From NCBI GenBank assembly GCA_020217265.1, contig JAIWOS010000162.1, positions 1 through 14,162 on the forward strand: a DNA stretch of 14,162 bases, given 5' to 3'. Source of the DNA: Thiobacillus sp. (GTDB lineage Bacteria > Pseudomonadota > Gammaproteobacteria > Burkholderiales > Thiobacillaceae). Under the pieces are notes generated by a model. The model was not told the origin of the DNA. It ran no database searches and was given only the letters and a program-made list of their open reading frames with translations. Of this stretch, positions 1-7,240 are shown piece after piece; position 1 is the stretch's first letter; each line of letters begins with the position of its first letter. The position numbers were made by a program, and so were the translations under genes.

Positions 1-505
1 GGGTCGCGCGGTCGTGGCGCGCGCGTTTTTCGAGTTCCTGGATGTGGCGGGTGCGCTCGGGTTCTTTCGCCGGCAGGTAGCCGTGAAATGCAAAGCGCTG
101 CCCGGAGAGCCCCGAGGCCATCAGCGCGAGCAGGATGGACGAGGGTCCGACCAGCGGCACGACCGGAATGCCGGCAGCGTGTGCAGCACGCACCAGGCCG
201 GCGCCGGGGTCGGCCACGGCCGGGCAGCCGGCTTCCGACAGCAGGCCGACGTCGTGACCGGCGCGCAGCGGCGCGAGCAGGGCGTCGATGTCGGATGCGG
301 GAGTGTGTTCGTTGAGTTCGCGCATGTCGATCTGCTGCATCGGCAAGGGGTGGCCCATGGCCTTCAGATGCGCGCGCGCCGTTTTGGCGCGCTCGACGAC
401 GAAATGTTCGACCCGGCGGGCGACCGCGAGCGTGTCGGGCGGCAGGCAGGTGTCGGGGGCGACCGGGCCGAGCGGAACGGGAATCAGGTAGAGCGTGCCT
501 GCCAC
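1..505 (-). CDS. RsmI-like SAM-dependent methyltransferase, tetrapyrrole methylase family (3' end cut by window)
   Basis: The visible N-terminal 168 residues begin AGTLYLIPVPLGP, the first strand of the tetrapyrrole methylase fold, like RsmI (16S rRNA C1402 2'-O-methyltransferase). The Gly-rich cofactor-side motif reads LLSEAGCPAVADPG (about residues 88-101), followed by IPVVPLVGPSSILLALMASGL (about 113-133), another family hallmark. Classic RsmI has a SDAGTP..SDPG motif at the first site, so I read this as the divergent RsmI paralogue common in betaproteobacteria rather than RsmI itself; its substrate is unknown to me. The start is a GTG at 505-503, four bases after the stop of the Maf gene, so the two are probably co-transcribed and translationally coupled. 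No clear Shine-Dalgarno sequence is visible. The C-terminal part lies beyond base 1. Family assignment is firm; exact target is not. Confidence 0.85.
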   Translation of the reverse strand, partial: MAGTLYLIPVPLGPVAPDTCLPPDTLAVARRVEHFVVERAKTARAHLKAMGHPLPMQQIDMRELNEHTPASDIDALLAPLRAGHDVGLLSEAGCPAVADPGAGLVRAAHAAGIPVVPLVGPSSILLALMASGLSGQRFAFHGYLPAKEPERTRHIQELEKRARHDRAT

Positions 506-509
506 GGGC

Positions 510-1100
510 TCAATCCGCGCGCCAGGTGAGCACGTCGACACCTTCGTTCAACAGCATTTCCGTCAGCGCCATCAGCGGCAGGCCGACGAGCGCGGTCGGA
601 TCGGGGCTGTCCATGCGCTGCATCAGCGCAATGCCGAGCGACTCGCTCTTGGCCGAGCCGGCGCAATCCCAGGGGGTTTCCTTGTCCAGATAGGCCTCGA
701 TCTGCGCGTCGGTGAGCGGCCGGATGTGCACCACCGTCGGCACGTCGCGCGTCTGCGCGTGGCCGGTGCGGCTGTTGAGCAGGGTGAGTGCAGTGTGAAA
801 CACCATGGCGCGGCCCTGCATTTTCCTCAACTGGGCGAAGGCGTTTTCGTGATTGCCGGGCTTGCCGAGCTGTTCCGAATCGAGCATCAGCACCTGGTCG
901 GAGCCGATGATGAGCGCGTCCGGAAATGCCGGGGCGGCTGCTTGCGCTTTCAGCACCGACAGCCGCAAGGCGGTGGCGGAAGGCGTTTCACCGGGCAGCG
1001 GGGTTTCGTCGACGTTGGGCGAACACACGTCGAAAGGCAGGGAAAGGCGCGACAGCAGTTCGCGCCGGTAGCGCGAGGTGGAGGCAAGGACGAGTTTCAT
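510..1100 (-). CDS. yceF: Maf-family nucleotide pyrophosphatase, YceF type (7-methyl-GTP pyrophosphatase)
   Basis: A 196-residue Maf protein that hydrolyses non-canonical nucleoside triphosphates to monophosphate and pyrophosphate, a housecleaning role in the cytoplasm. It starts MKLVLASTSRYRRELL, the Maf nucleotide-binding N-terminus. It has VDETP at about 30-34, the catalytic-Asp segment IIGSDQV at 64-70 (Asp68) and LGKPGN at 79-83, and ends with CAGSAKSESLGIALM (146-160) and LVGLPLMALTEML. The CAGS.KSE..GI and TLVGLPL segments resemble E. coli YceF (m7GTP pyrophosphatase) more than YhdE (dTTP/UTP pyrophosphatase). Length is normal. The start is ATG at 1100-1098 with no good Shine-Dalgarno sequence. 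It lies 79 bases downstream of pycB and just upstream of the methyltransferase gene. Its neighbourhood close to yceD-rpmF-plsX is typical for yceF. Substrate preference is inferred from similarity. Confidence 0.92.
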   Translation of the reverse strand: MKLVLASTSRYRRELLSRLSLPFDVCSPNVDETPLPGETPSATALRLSVLKAQAAAPAFPDALIIGSDQVLMLDSEQLGKPGNHENAFAQLRKMQGRAMVFHTALTLLNSRTGHAQTRDVPTVVHIRPLTDAQIEAYLDKETPWDCAGSAKSESLGIALMQRMDSPDPTALVGLPLMALTEMLLNEGVDVLTWRAD

Positions 1101-1179
1101 CGGGGCATGGAATTCTGGATCGGGGACACGGGGGCGCCCTCAGCTTGCCCGCCTGTCCGCCTTGTACGTTTCAGGGGGA
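1101..1179. other. Short intergenic spacer between pycB and the Maf gene
   Basis: This 79-base gap separates two minus-strand genes. I see a GGGCGCCC palindrome near 1131-1140 but no U-tract after it, so there is no convincing intrinsic terminator. I also see no clear -35/-10 pair. Read-through from pycB into the Maf gene is therefore possible. Confidence 0.4.
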
Positions 1180-3027
1180 TCATTCGGGCTGGATTTCAAC
1201 GAGCGCCATGTCGGGAGTCACCGCATCGCCTTTCTTGGCGAACACGTTGATCACGACGCCGGCGATGGGCGCCTGCACTTCGCTTTCCATTTTCATGGCC
1301 TCGATGACCAGCACGCCATCGCCGGCCTTGACGGTCTGCCCCACCTGCACGAGCACGTCGACGACGGTGCCCGGCATGGCCGCGGTGACATGCCCGGGAT
1401 GGGTGGCACGCGGCTTGTCGCCGGTGGCGGCAGGCGCGGTGGGCGTACCCTTGCGCGGCGCGCCGCCGCCTGGGGCGATCGCCACTTCATTCAGCGGCTC
1501 GACCAGGACTTCCTCGGAGACGCCGTCCACGGAGACGAAATAGGGACGCTGGCTGGCGTCCGGATGGCCGCTTCCGGCAAGCTTGATGTGGTAGGTCTCG
1601 CCGTGCAGGGTGATCCTGAATTCGTCGGCAGCGTAGCGCGGCGCGGCTTCGGCCTGCGCCGCGCCTTTCGGCAGCAGCGGCTCGGCCTTGAGGCTGCCGG
1701 CCGCGCGTTCCTGCAGCCAGGTCTTGGCCAGTTCCGGGAACATCGCGTACGTCAGCACATCCTCCTCCGATCGGGCCAGACCCTCGATTTCGCCGCGCAG
1801 CTTGTCGAGTTCGTCGGCGAGCAGGTCGGCGGGCCGGCAGGTGGTGACTTCGAGATCTCCGATGGCGAGCTTCTTCACTTCCTCGTTGACGTGGCCGGGC
1901 GCGGCGCCGTAGCGTCCCTGCAGATACAGCTTCACCTCGTTGGTGACGGACTTGTAGCGCGCGCCGGTGAGCACGTTGAGCGCCGCCTGGGTGCCGACGA
2001 TCTGCGAGGTGGGCGTCACCAGCGGCGGGTAGCCGAGATCTTCGCGCACGCGCGGGATTTCGTCGAGCACCGCGTCCATCTTGTCGAGCGCGCCTTGCTC
2101 TTTCAACTGGTTGGCGAGGTTGGAGATCATCCCGCCCGGCACCTGGTTGACGAGCGCGCGCGTGTCGGTGCCGGTGAATTCGGATTCGAACTGCCAGTAT
2201 TTCTTGCGGACTTCCTTGAAGTACGCGGAGATTTCTTCCAGGAGCGGCAGCGACAGGCCGGTGTCGTATTCGGTGCCCGCGAGCGCGGCGACGAGGCTTT
2301 GCGTCGTGGGGTGCGAGGCGCCCTCGGAGAATGCGCCGATGCAGGTGTCGATGATGCTTGCGCCCGCTTCCACCGCTTTCAGATGCGTCATCGCCGCCAG
2401 CCCCGAGGTGGCGTGGCTGTGCGTGTGAACGGGCAGATTCGTCGCTGCGCGGATCGCCCGCACCAGTTCAAACGCGGTGTAGGGCGTGAGTAGCGCCGCC
2501 ATGTCCTTGATGGCGATGGTGTCGCAGCCCATGTCCGCCAGGCCCTTGGCAAGTTCGACGAAATGCGGGATGTCATGCACCGGGCTGGTGGTGTAGCTGA
2601 TCGTGCCTTCGGCGTGACGCCCGGCGGCCTTGACGGCTTCGATCGACACCCGGAGGTTGCGCAGGTCGTTCATCGCGTCGAACACGCGGAACACATCGAC
2701 GCCGTTGTCGGCGGATTTCCTGACGAACGCGCGCACCACGTCGTCGGGGTAATTGCGGTAGCCCAGAAGATTCTGCCCGCGCAGCAGCATCTGGATGCGG
2801 CTGTTGGGCAGGGCTTTCCTGAGCTTCTTCAGGCGTTCCCACGGATCCTCGCGCAAGAAGCGCACGCAGGCGTCGAAGGTGGCGCCGCCCCAGGCTTCGA
2901 GCGACCAGAAACCGGCGGCATCGAGCTTGCCGCAGATCGGCAACATGTCGTCCGTGCGCATGCGGGTGGCGATGAGCGACTGGTGGCCGTCGCGCAGGAC
3001 GAGTTCGGTGATATGGACTTTGGCCAT
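1180..3027 (-). CDS. pycB: Pyruvate carboxylase subunit B (carboxyltransferase plus biotin carrier; OadA-like)
   Basis: A 615-residue protein that moves CO2 from carboxybiotin to pyruvate to make oxaloacetate. The DRE-TIM carboxyltransferase domain comes first: LRDGHQS at 11-17 holds the metal-binding Asp, IAIKDMAALL at 171-180 the Lys expected to be carboxylated (Lys174), and HTHSH at 201-205 the metal-binding histidines. The conserved PYC/OADA region fills about 290-450. A Pro/Ala-rich linker (about 520-545) leads to a C-terminal biotinyl domain with EAMKM at 576-580, so Lys579 should carry biotin. The protein would also fit oxaloacetate decarboxylase alpha, but no oadB or oadG is here, and a biotin carboxylase gene ends two bases upstream. 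Two-subunit pyruvate carboxylase is thus preferred; 2-oxoglutarate carboxylase is a related alternative. The ATG at 3027 is chosen because AGGGG lies about 8 bases upstream and MAKVHITELVLRD is the family N-terminus; upstream in-frame sequence is pycA shadow. Confidence 0.92.
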   Translation of the reverse strand: MAKVHITELVLRDGHQSLIATRMRTDDMLPICGKLDAAGFWSLEAWGGATFDACVRFLREDPWERLKKLRKALPNSRIQMLLRGQNLLGYRNYPDDVVRAFVRKSADNGVDVFRVFDAMNDLRNLRVSIEAVKAAGRHAEGTISYTTSPVHDIPHFVELAKGLADMGCDTIAIKDMAALLTPYTAFELVRAIRAATNLPVHTHSHATSGLAAMTHLKAVEAGASIIDTCIGAFSEGASHPTTQSLVAALAGTEYDTGLSLPLLEEISAYFKEVRKKYWQFESEFTGTDTRALVNQVPGGMISNLANQLKEQGALDKMDAVLDEIPRVREDLGYPPLVTPTSQIVGTQAALNVLTGARYKSVTNEVKLYLQGRYGAAPGHVNEEVKKLAIGDLEVTTCRPADLLADELDKLRGEIEGLARSEEDVLTYAMFPELAKTWLQERAAGSLKAEPLLPKGAAQAEAAPRYAADEFRITLHGETYHIKLAGSGHPDASQRPYFVSVDGVSEEVLVEPLNEVAIAPGGGAPRKGTPTAPAATGDKPRATHPGHVTAAMPGTVVDVLVQVGQTVKAGDGVLVIEAMKMESEVQAPIAGVVINVFAKKGDAVTPDMALVEIQPE

Positions 3028-3029
3028 GG

Positions 3030-4448
3030 TTACAACCCCTGGTGTGCGGCGATGGCGGCGGCGATGGCGGCGGCCAGCACCTCCGGCGGTTTTTTCTCGG
3101 TGTAGTCGGTGAGTTCCGGGTGGCTTTCGACGAAGCTGGTGTTGAACTGCCCGCTGCGGAATTCGGGATGCCGGAGGATTTGCTGGTAATAGGGGATCGT
3201 CGTCTTCACACCGTACACCAGCATGTCGGACAACGCGCGCTGCCCCCGCGCCAGCGCCGATTCCCAGGTCAGATTCCACACCGTGAGCTTGGCGCACATC
3301 GAATCGAAGTAGGGCGGGATCACGTAGTCGGTGTAGATCGCCGCGTCGACCCGCACGCCGGGGCCGCCCGGCGAGTAGTAGCGCGTGATGCGGCCGAGGC
3401 TGGGCAGGAATTCGCGCTTCGGGTCTTCGGCGTTGATCCGGAATTCGATCGCATAGCCGCGATGCTGGACGTCTTCCTGCCTGTATTGCAGCGGCAGGCC
3501 GGAGGCGATGCGGATCTGCTCCTGCACGATGTCGACCCCGGTGATGGCTTCGGTGATGGGATGCTCGACCTGGAGCCGCGTATTCATCTCCATGAAGTAG
3601 AACTGGTTGTCCGCATCGAGCAGGAATTCCACCGTGCCGGCGTTGACGTAGCCCACCGCCCTGGCCGCCTTGACCGCGAGCTTGCCGATGTATTGGCGCT
3701 GCGCTTCGGTGAGCTGGGGGGAGGGCGCGATTTCGATCAGCTTCTGGTTGCGACGCTGGATCGAACAGTCGCGCTCGAACAGGTGGATGACGTTACCCTG
3801 GCTGTCGCCGAGAATCTGCACCTCGATGTGTTTGGGGTGGACGACGCATTTTTCGACGAAGACCTCCGGCTTGCCGAAGGCCTTGCTGGCCTCCGAAACC
3901 ACGCGGTCGTAGTTCTTCAGCAGCTCGTCCTCGCCGTCGCAACGGCGGATGCCGCGGCCGCCGCCGCCGTTGGTCGCCTTAAGCATGACCGGATAGCCGA
4001 TCTTGCCGGCAAGCGCACGCGCTTCCTCGACGCTTTCCAGGTTGCGGTCCGATCCGGGCACCACCGGGATGCCGGCGGCGATCATTGCGTTCCTGGCCTG
4101 GATCTTGTCGCCCATGCGGCGGATCACCTCGGCCGCGGGGCCGATGAAGCGGATCCCGCGGCGCGCGCAAATGGTGGCGAGATCGGGATTTTCGGAGAGA
4201 AACCCATAGCCTGGGTGCAGCGCGTCGCACCCGGAGGCGGCCGCCAGATTCACCAGCGTGTGCGCATTGAGATAGCCGAGGATCGGATCCTTGCCGATAT
4301 GGTAGGCCTCGTCGGCCTTCTTGACGTGCAGGGCATGGCGATCGGCGTCGGTGTAGATGGCGACCGACTTGATGCCGAGCTCGGCGCACGCGCGAACGAT
4401 GCGGACGGCGATTTCCCCCCGGTTGGCGACCAGAATCTTCTTGATCAT
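3030..4448 (-). CDS. pycA: Pyruvate carboxylase subunit A (biotin carboxylase, ATP-grasp)
   Basis: A 472-residue biotin carboxylase that uses ATP and bicarbonate to carboxylate the biotin on PycB. The N-terminal preATP-grasp domain starts [29 protein letters not shown] (about 77-88) is the conserved binding loop. The ATP-grasp glycine-rich loop is [13 protein letters not shown] (157-169), followed by HIEVQILGD (207-215), [12 protein letters not shown] (225-236) and the metal/catalytic [11 protein letters not shown] (287-297). The C-terminal domain ends with an Ala-rich tail that single AccC proteins usually lack and that I associate with PycA types. It is followed at once by pycB (two-base gap), which argues against a role in acetyl-CoA carboxylase. 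The ATG at 4448-4446 is preferred over an in-frame TTG at 4469, because it gives the exact family N-terminus and has AGG six bases upstream. Confidence 0.92.
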   Translation of the reverse strand: MIKKILVANRGEIAVRIVRACAELGIKSVAIYTDADRHALHVKKADEAYHIGKDPILGYLNAHTLVNLAAASGCDALHPGYGFLSENPDLATICARRGIRFIGPAAEVIRRMGDKIQARNAMIAAGIPVVPGSDRNLESVEEARALAGKIGYPVMLKATNGGGGRGIRRCDGEDELLKNYDRVVSEASKAFGKPEVFVEKCVVHPKHIEVQILGDSQGNVIHLFERDCSIQRRNQKLIEIAPSPQLTEAQRQYIGKLAVKAARAVGYVNAGTVEFLLDADNQFYFMEMNTRLQVEHPITEAITGVDIVQEQIRIASGLPLQYRQEDVQHRGYAIEFRINAEDPKREFLPSLGRITRYYSPGGPGVRVDAAIYTDYVIPPYFDSMCAKLTVWNLTWESALARGQRALSDMLVYGVKTTIPYYQQILRHPEFRSGQFNTSFVESHPELTDYTEKKPPEVLAAAIAAAIAAHQGL

Positions 4449-4462
4449 CGGCAGCCTGCGCT

Positions 4463-4491
4463 TTGACAAAAATAACGAGAAATCATATTAT
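4463..4491 (+). promoter_or_regulatory. Sigma-70-type promoter for the yceD-rpmF-plsX-fab operon
   Basis: TTGACA (4463-4468) is a perfect -35 box. After a 17-base spacer comes TATTAT (4486-4491), a -10 box with one mismatch. Transcription would begin near 4498 and leave a leader of about 70 bases before yceD. The stretch is strikingly AT-rich against its GC-rich surroundings. It sits only about 15 bases upstream of the pycA ATG, inside the presumed pycA leader, so the divergent transcripts overlap here. Confidence 0.75.
4485..4490 (-). promoter_or_regulatory. Possible -10 box for pycA
   Basis: Read on the minus strand this is TAATAT, a plausible -10 element about 37 bases ahead of the pycA ATG. 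The hexamer expected 17 bases further upstream (CCCGGT) does not resemble a -35 box, so the call is weak; an activator or another promoter type may be used. It overlaps the -10 box of the oppositely oriented promoter. Confidence 0.25.
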
Positions 4492-4566
4492 TGCGGGCTA
4501 ATGTTTAACCGGGTGCGACATCCATGCCGTTCGCGTCCATCCTTTTTCAGGTAGGGCGGGGCCGTC

Positions 4567-4986
4567 ATGTTGCAGCCTGTTGAGGTCGATCCGAGGCAGT
4601 TTTGCGCAAGCAGGCAGCCGTGGGAAACCCGGTCGGATGTGTCCGGCTTTCCCAGGCTTGCCCACGAATTTACGCAAGGCGAGCTGTTCTGTCGAGTTGT
4701 CGGCGAGACGGATGCGCGCGGCACGATGCGTCTGCATCTTCACGTCGAGGGCGGGCTGGCGCTGGTTTGCCAACGCTGTCTCGGCGAGTTGCGACACACG
4801 CTAGCCATCGAGCACGCGCTGGTTCTGGCGCGCGATGCGGCTGAACTGGAACGGCTGGATGCCGATCCGGACTGCGACGCGATCCCGGTGGAAAACAGGC
4901 TCGATCTGATCGCGCTGATTGAAGACGAAGTGTTGTTGAGCCTGCCCCTGGCGGCCATGCACGCGGAAGGCGAGTGCCCTGCCTGA
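4567..4986 (+). CDS. yceD: YceD/DUF177 family protein (23S rRNA accumulation protein)
   Basis: A 139-residue DUF177 protein. In E. coli YceD supports 23S rRNA accumulation, and the gene is nearly always upstream of rpmF, as here. The family Cys pair is visible as LVCQRCLGEL (Cys68 and Cys71), and the conserved C-terminal segment reads IEDEVLLSLPLAAMH with a late Cys at 137. The middle part (about 85-110) is acidic, as usual. The ATG at 4567 follows a purine-rich stretch (GGGCGGGG, 4554-4561) that may act as a weak ribosome binding site. It is the first gene after the strong promoter, and its stop lies 30 bases before rpmF. The family is clear; the molecular mechanism is poorly known. Confidence 0.9.
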   Translation: MLQPVEVDPRQFCASRQPWETRSDVSGFPRLAHEFTQGELFCRVVGETDARGTMRLHLHVEGGLALVCQRCLGELRHTLAIEHALVLARDAAELERLDADPDCDAIPVENRLDLIALIEDEVLLSLPLAAMHAEGECPA

Positions 4987-5004
4987 AGGGCGCACGATAT
5001 TTTT

Positions 5005-5010
5005 AAGGAG
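5005..5010 (+). promoter_or_regulatory. Strong Shine-Dalgarno of rpmF
   Basis: AAGGAG lies six bases before the rpmF ATG. It is one of the best ribosome binding sites in the window and fixes the start of this small gene. Confidence 0.85.
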
Positions 5011-5016
5011 CAAGTA

Positions 5017-5196
5017 ATGGCTGTCCAACAGAACAAGAAGTCCCCCTCCAAGCGCGGCATGCACCGCTCGCACGACTTCCTGACCAACCCCCCGCTGGCG
5101 GTGGAGCCGACCACCGGTGAGATTCATCTGCGACACCACATCAGCCCGAACGGTTTCTACCGCGGTCGCAAGGTCGTCAAGGCCAAGGGCGAATAA
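5017..5196 (+). CDS. rpmF: 50S ribosomal protein L32
   Basis: A 59-residue ribosomal protein of the large subunit. The sequence opens [20 protein letters not shown], the usual betaproteobacterial/gammaproteobacterial L32 start. It continues with [20 protein letters not shown] and a basic tail RKVVKAKGE. It has no zinc-binding cysteine pairs, so it is the Cys-less (C-minus) type and not a zinc-responsive one. The length matches the family. The start is decided by the strong AAGGAG six bases upstream. It stands between yceD and plsX, an order kept across proteobacteria, linking ribosome production to membrane lipid synthesis. Confidence 0.97.
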   Translation: MAVQQNKKSPSKRGMHRSHDFLTNPPLAVEPTTGEIHLRHHISPNGFYRGRKVVKAKGE

Positions 5197-5205
5197 TGTC
5201 TTTCG

Positions 5206-5221
5206 GCGCCGCGTGCGGCGC
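5206..5221 (+). repeat. Small GC-rich hairpin between rpmF and plsX
   Basis: GCGCCG and CGGCGC form a six-base-pair stem with a four-base loop, ten bases after the rpmF stop. There is no T-tract, so it is not a standard intrinsic terminator. It could block 3' exonucleases and favour rpmF mRNA over plsX mRNA, but that is speculation. Confidence 0.35.
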
Positions 5222-5248
5222 TGTCTGTCCGGTACGTCTTCCGGCTGA

Positions 5249-6268
5249 ATGAAAAACATCACTGTCGCCATCGATGTCATGGGCGGCGACCACGGTCCCC
5301 ACGTCACGGTTCCGGCGGCGCTGCGTTGCCTTGCGCGCAGTCCCGACCTGAACGTGATTCTGGTCGGGCCGCAGGATGTCGTTGCGGCTGAGCTCAAGGC
5401 TCGGCGCGCCAAGCCCGGGCCTCGTCTCATCGTGCGCCACGCCAGCCAGGTGGTGGCGATGGACGAACCGCCGGCGCTCGCCCTGCGCGGCAAAAAGGAT
5501 TCCTCGATGCGCGTGGCCATCGACCTCGTCAAGTCCGGCGAGGCCGATGCCTGCGTGTCGGCCGGCAATACCGGTGCGCTCATGGCCACTGCACGCTTCG
5601 TCCTGAAAACCCTGCCCGGCATCGACCGCCCTGCCATCGCCGCCGTGATGCCGACGATCAGCGGGCATGCCCTGGTGCTGGACATGGGGGCGAACGTGGA
5701 TTGCACCGCCGAGCACCTGCTCCAGTTCGGCATCATGGGGGCGATGCTGGTGTCGGCGGTCGAACACAAGCCCAGCCCGAGCGTCGGCCTCCTGAATATC
5801 GGCGAAGAAGACATCAAGGGCAACGACATGGTGAAGCGCGCCGCCGAACTGTTGCGTGACAGCCATCTCAACTTTTACGGCAACGTCGAAGGCAACGACA
5901 TTTTCAAGGGCACGACCGACGTGGTGGTCTGCGATGGTTTTGTCGGCAACGTCACGCTGAAGGCTTCCGAGGGGTTGGCCAAGATGATTTCGACCACGCT
6001 GCGCTCCGAATTCAAGCGCAACTGGCTGACCCGCATTGCCGGCGTCATGGCCTTGCCGGTACTGAATGCCTTCAAGCGTCGCCTCGATCCGCGCCGCTAC
6101 AATGGCGCCACGCTGCTGGGCCTGAGGGGCGTGGTGGTTAAAAGCCACGGTTCGGCCGACCGCTTCGCCTTCGAACACGCCATCGATACCGCCAGCGACG
6201 AAGTCCGCAACAACGTGCTGAAACGCATCACCGACCAGATCCAACTCTTGCACCGGGTGCCCGCTTGA
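5249..6268 (+). CDS. plsX: Phosphate acyltransferase PlsX
   Basis: A 339-residue peripheral membrane enzyme that turns acyl-ACP plus phosphate into acyl-phosphate, the donor used by PlsY in the first step of phospholipid synthesis. The N-terminus [14 protein letters not shown] is the PlsX signature. Other family blocks are [23 protein letters not shown] (about 65-87), [43 protein letters not shown] and [18 protein letters not shown], and the C-terminal [21 protein letters not shown]. Length is normal. The ATG at 5249 gives the conserved N-terminus; the ribosome binding site is weak. The last codon and stop overlap the TTG start of fabH by four bases, so fabH translation is likely coupled to plsX. 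Confidence 0.96.
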   Translation: MKNITVAIDVMGGDHGPHVTVPAALRCLARSPDLNVILVGPQDVVAAELKARRAKPGPRLIVRHASQVVAMDEPPALALRGKKDSSMRVAIDLVKSGEADACVSAGNTGALMATARFVLKTLPGIDRPAIAAVMPTISGHALVLDMGANVDCTAEHLLQFGIMGAMLVSAVEHKPSPSVGLLNIGEEDIKGNDMVKRAAELLRDSHLNFYGNVEGNDIFKGTTDVVVCDGFVGNVTLKASEGLAKMISTTLRSEFKRNWLTRIAGVMALPVLNAFKRRLDPRRYNGATLLGLRGVVVKSHGSADRFAFEHAIDTASDEVRNNVLKRITDQIQLLHRVPA

Positions 6269-7224
6269 CCTATTCCCGCATCCTCGGCACCGGCAGTTAT
6301 CTGCCTGCGCACGTCCTGACCAATGCCGACCTTGAAAGAATGGTCGAGACGACCGACCAGTGGATCGTCGAGCGTACCGGAATTCGCGAGCGCCACATCG
6401 CCGCCGAAGGCGAGTTCACCAGCGACCTCGCCACGCAGGCCGCGCGCGCCGCGCTCGACGCGGCGGGACTTGCGCCCGACGACATCGACCTGCTGCTGGT
6501 CGCCACCACCACGCCCGATCTGGTGTTCCCCAGCACCGCCTGCATCGTGCAAGCCAAACTCGGTATCACCAACGGCAAGCCTGCGTTCGACCTGCAGGCC
6601 GTGTGCAGCGGTTTTGTGTATGCGCTGTCGGTTGCCGACCAGTTCATCAAAACCGGCGCGGCGAAGCACGTGCTCGTAATCGGCGCCGAAACCCTGTCGC
6701 GCATCACCGACTGGAACGATCGCAGCAACTGCATCCTGTGGGGCGACGGCGCTGGCGCGGTGGTGCTGGGCGCCTCCAGCGAACCCGGCATCATCGCCAC
6801 CCATATCCATGCCGACGGCCGCCACAAGGAACTGCTGCGCACCACCGCCGGCCCGTCGACGGACGCGAAGACGCCCGCGCTGATGCGGATGGAAGGCAAC
6901 GCCGTGTTCAAGATGGCGGTCAACACGCTCGACCGCATCGTCGACGAAACGCTCGAAGCCAACGGCTTCTCGAAGTCCGACATCGATTGGCTGGTGCCGC
7001 ATCAGGCCAACATCCGCATCATTTCCGCCACCGCCAAGAAGCTCGGCATGAGCATGGACAACGTGGTCACCACGGTGGCCGGCCACGGCAACACCTCGGC
7101 GGCCTCGGTGCCGCTGGCCTTCGACACGGCGGTGCGCGATGGCCGCATCCGGCGCGGTCAGACCGTGCTGATGGAAGCCTTCGGCGGCGGCTTCACCTGG
7201 GGCTCCGCCCTGATCAAATTCTGA
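6265..7224 (+). CDS. fabH: 3-oxoacyl-ACP synthase III (FabH), TTG start
   Basis: A 319-residue condensing enzyme that joins acetyl-CoA and malonyl-ACP to begin fatty acid elongation. The catalytic Cys114 lies in [12 protein letters not shown], His246 in LVPHQAN and Asn276 in GHGNTSAAS, completing the Cys-His-Asn triad. The family ending [16 protein letters not shown] is present. I choose the TTG at 6265-6267 because the next residues ([13 protein letters not shown]) match the E. coli FabH N-terminus, and because no ATG occurs before residue 26. The TTG overlaps the plsX stop (TTGA), which suggests re-initiation by the same ribosomes. fabD follows 16 bases later. Confidence 0.96.
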   Translation: MTYSRILGTGSYLPAHVLTNADLERMVETTDQWIVERTGIRERHIAAEGEFTSDLATQAARAALDAAGLAPDDIDLLLVATTTPDLVFPSTACIVQAKLGITNGKPAFDLQAVCSGFVYALSVADQFIKTGAAKHVLVIGAETLSRITDWNDRSNCILWGDGAGAVVLGASSEPGIIATHIHADGRHKELLRTTAGPSTDAKTPALMRMEGNAVFKMAVNTLDRIVDETLEANGFSKSDIDWLVPHQANIRIISATAKKLGMSMDNVVTTVAGHGNTSAASVPLAFDTAVRDGRIRRGQTVLMEAFGGGFTWGSALIKF

Positions 7225-7240
7225 AACTGAAGATACACGC

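Noticed and set aside
1131..1140. GGGCGCCC palindrome after pycB as a terminator
   Set aside because: There is no loop of useful size and no T-run on the minus strand after it.
1078..2493. Long plus-strand open frame (471 codons) opposite pycB and the Maf gene
   Set aside because: It is antisense to clearly homologous genes, its protein has low-complexity His/Arg/Gly-rich composition and no family motif. GC-rich codon use opens such frames on the other strand.
3028..3297. N-terminal extension of PycB by 90 residues
   Set aside because: This part overlaps the end of pycA in another frame and reads as Arg/Ala-rich noise. The ATG at 3027 has a ribosome binding site and the family N-terminus.
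3042..4466. Plus-strand open frame (474 codons) opposite pycA
   Set aside because: It mirrors pycA almost end to end. The product resembles no known protein, and pycA has all biotin carboxylase motifs.
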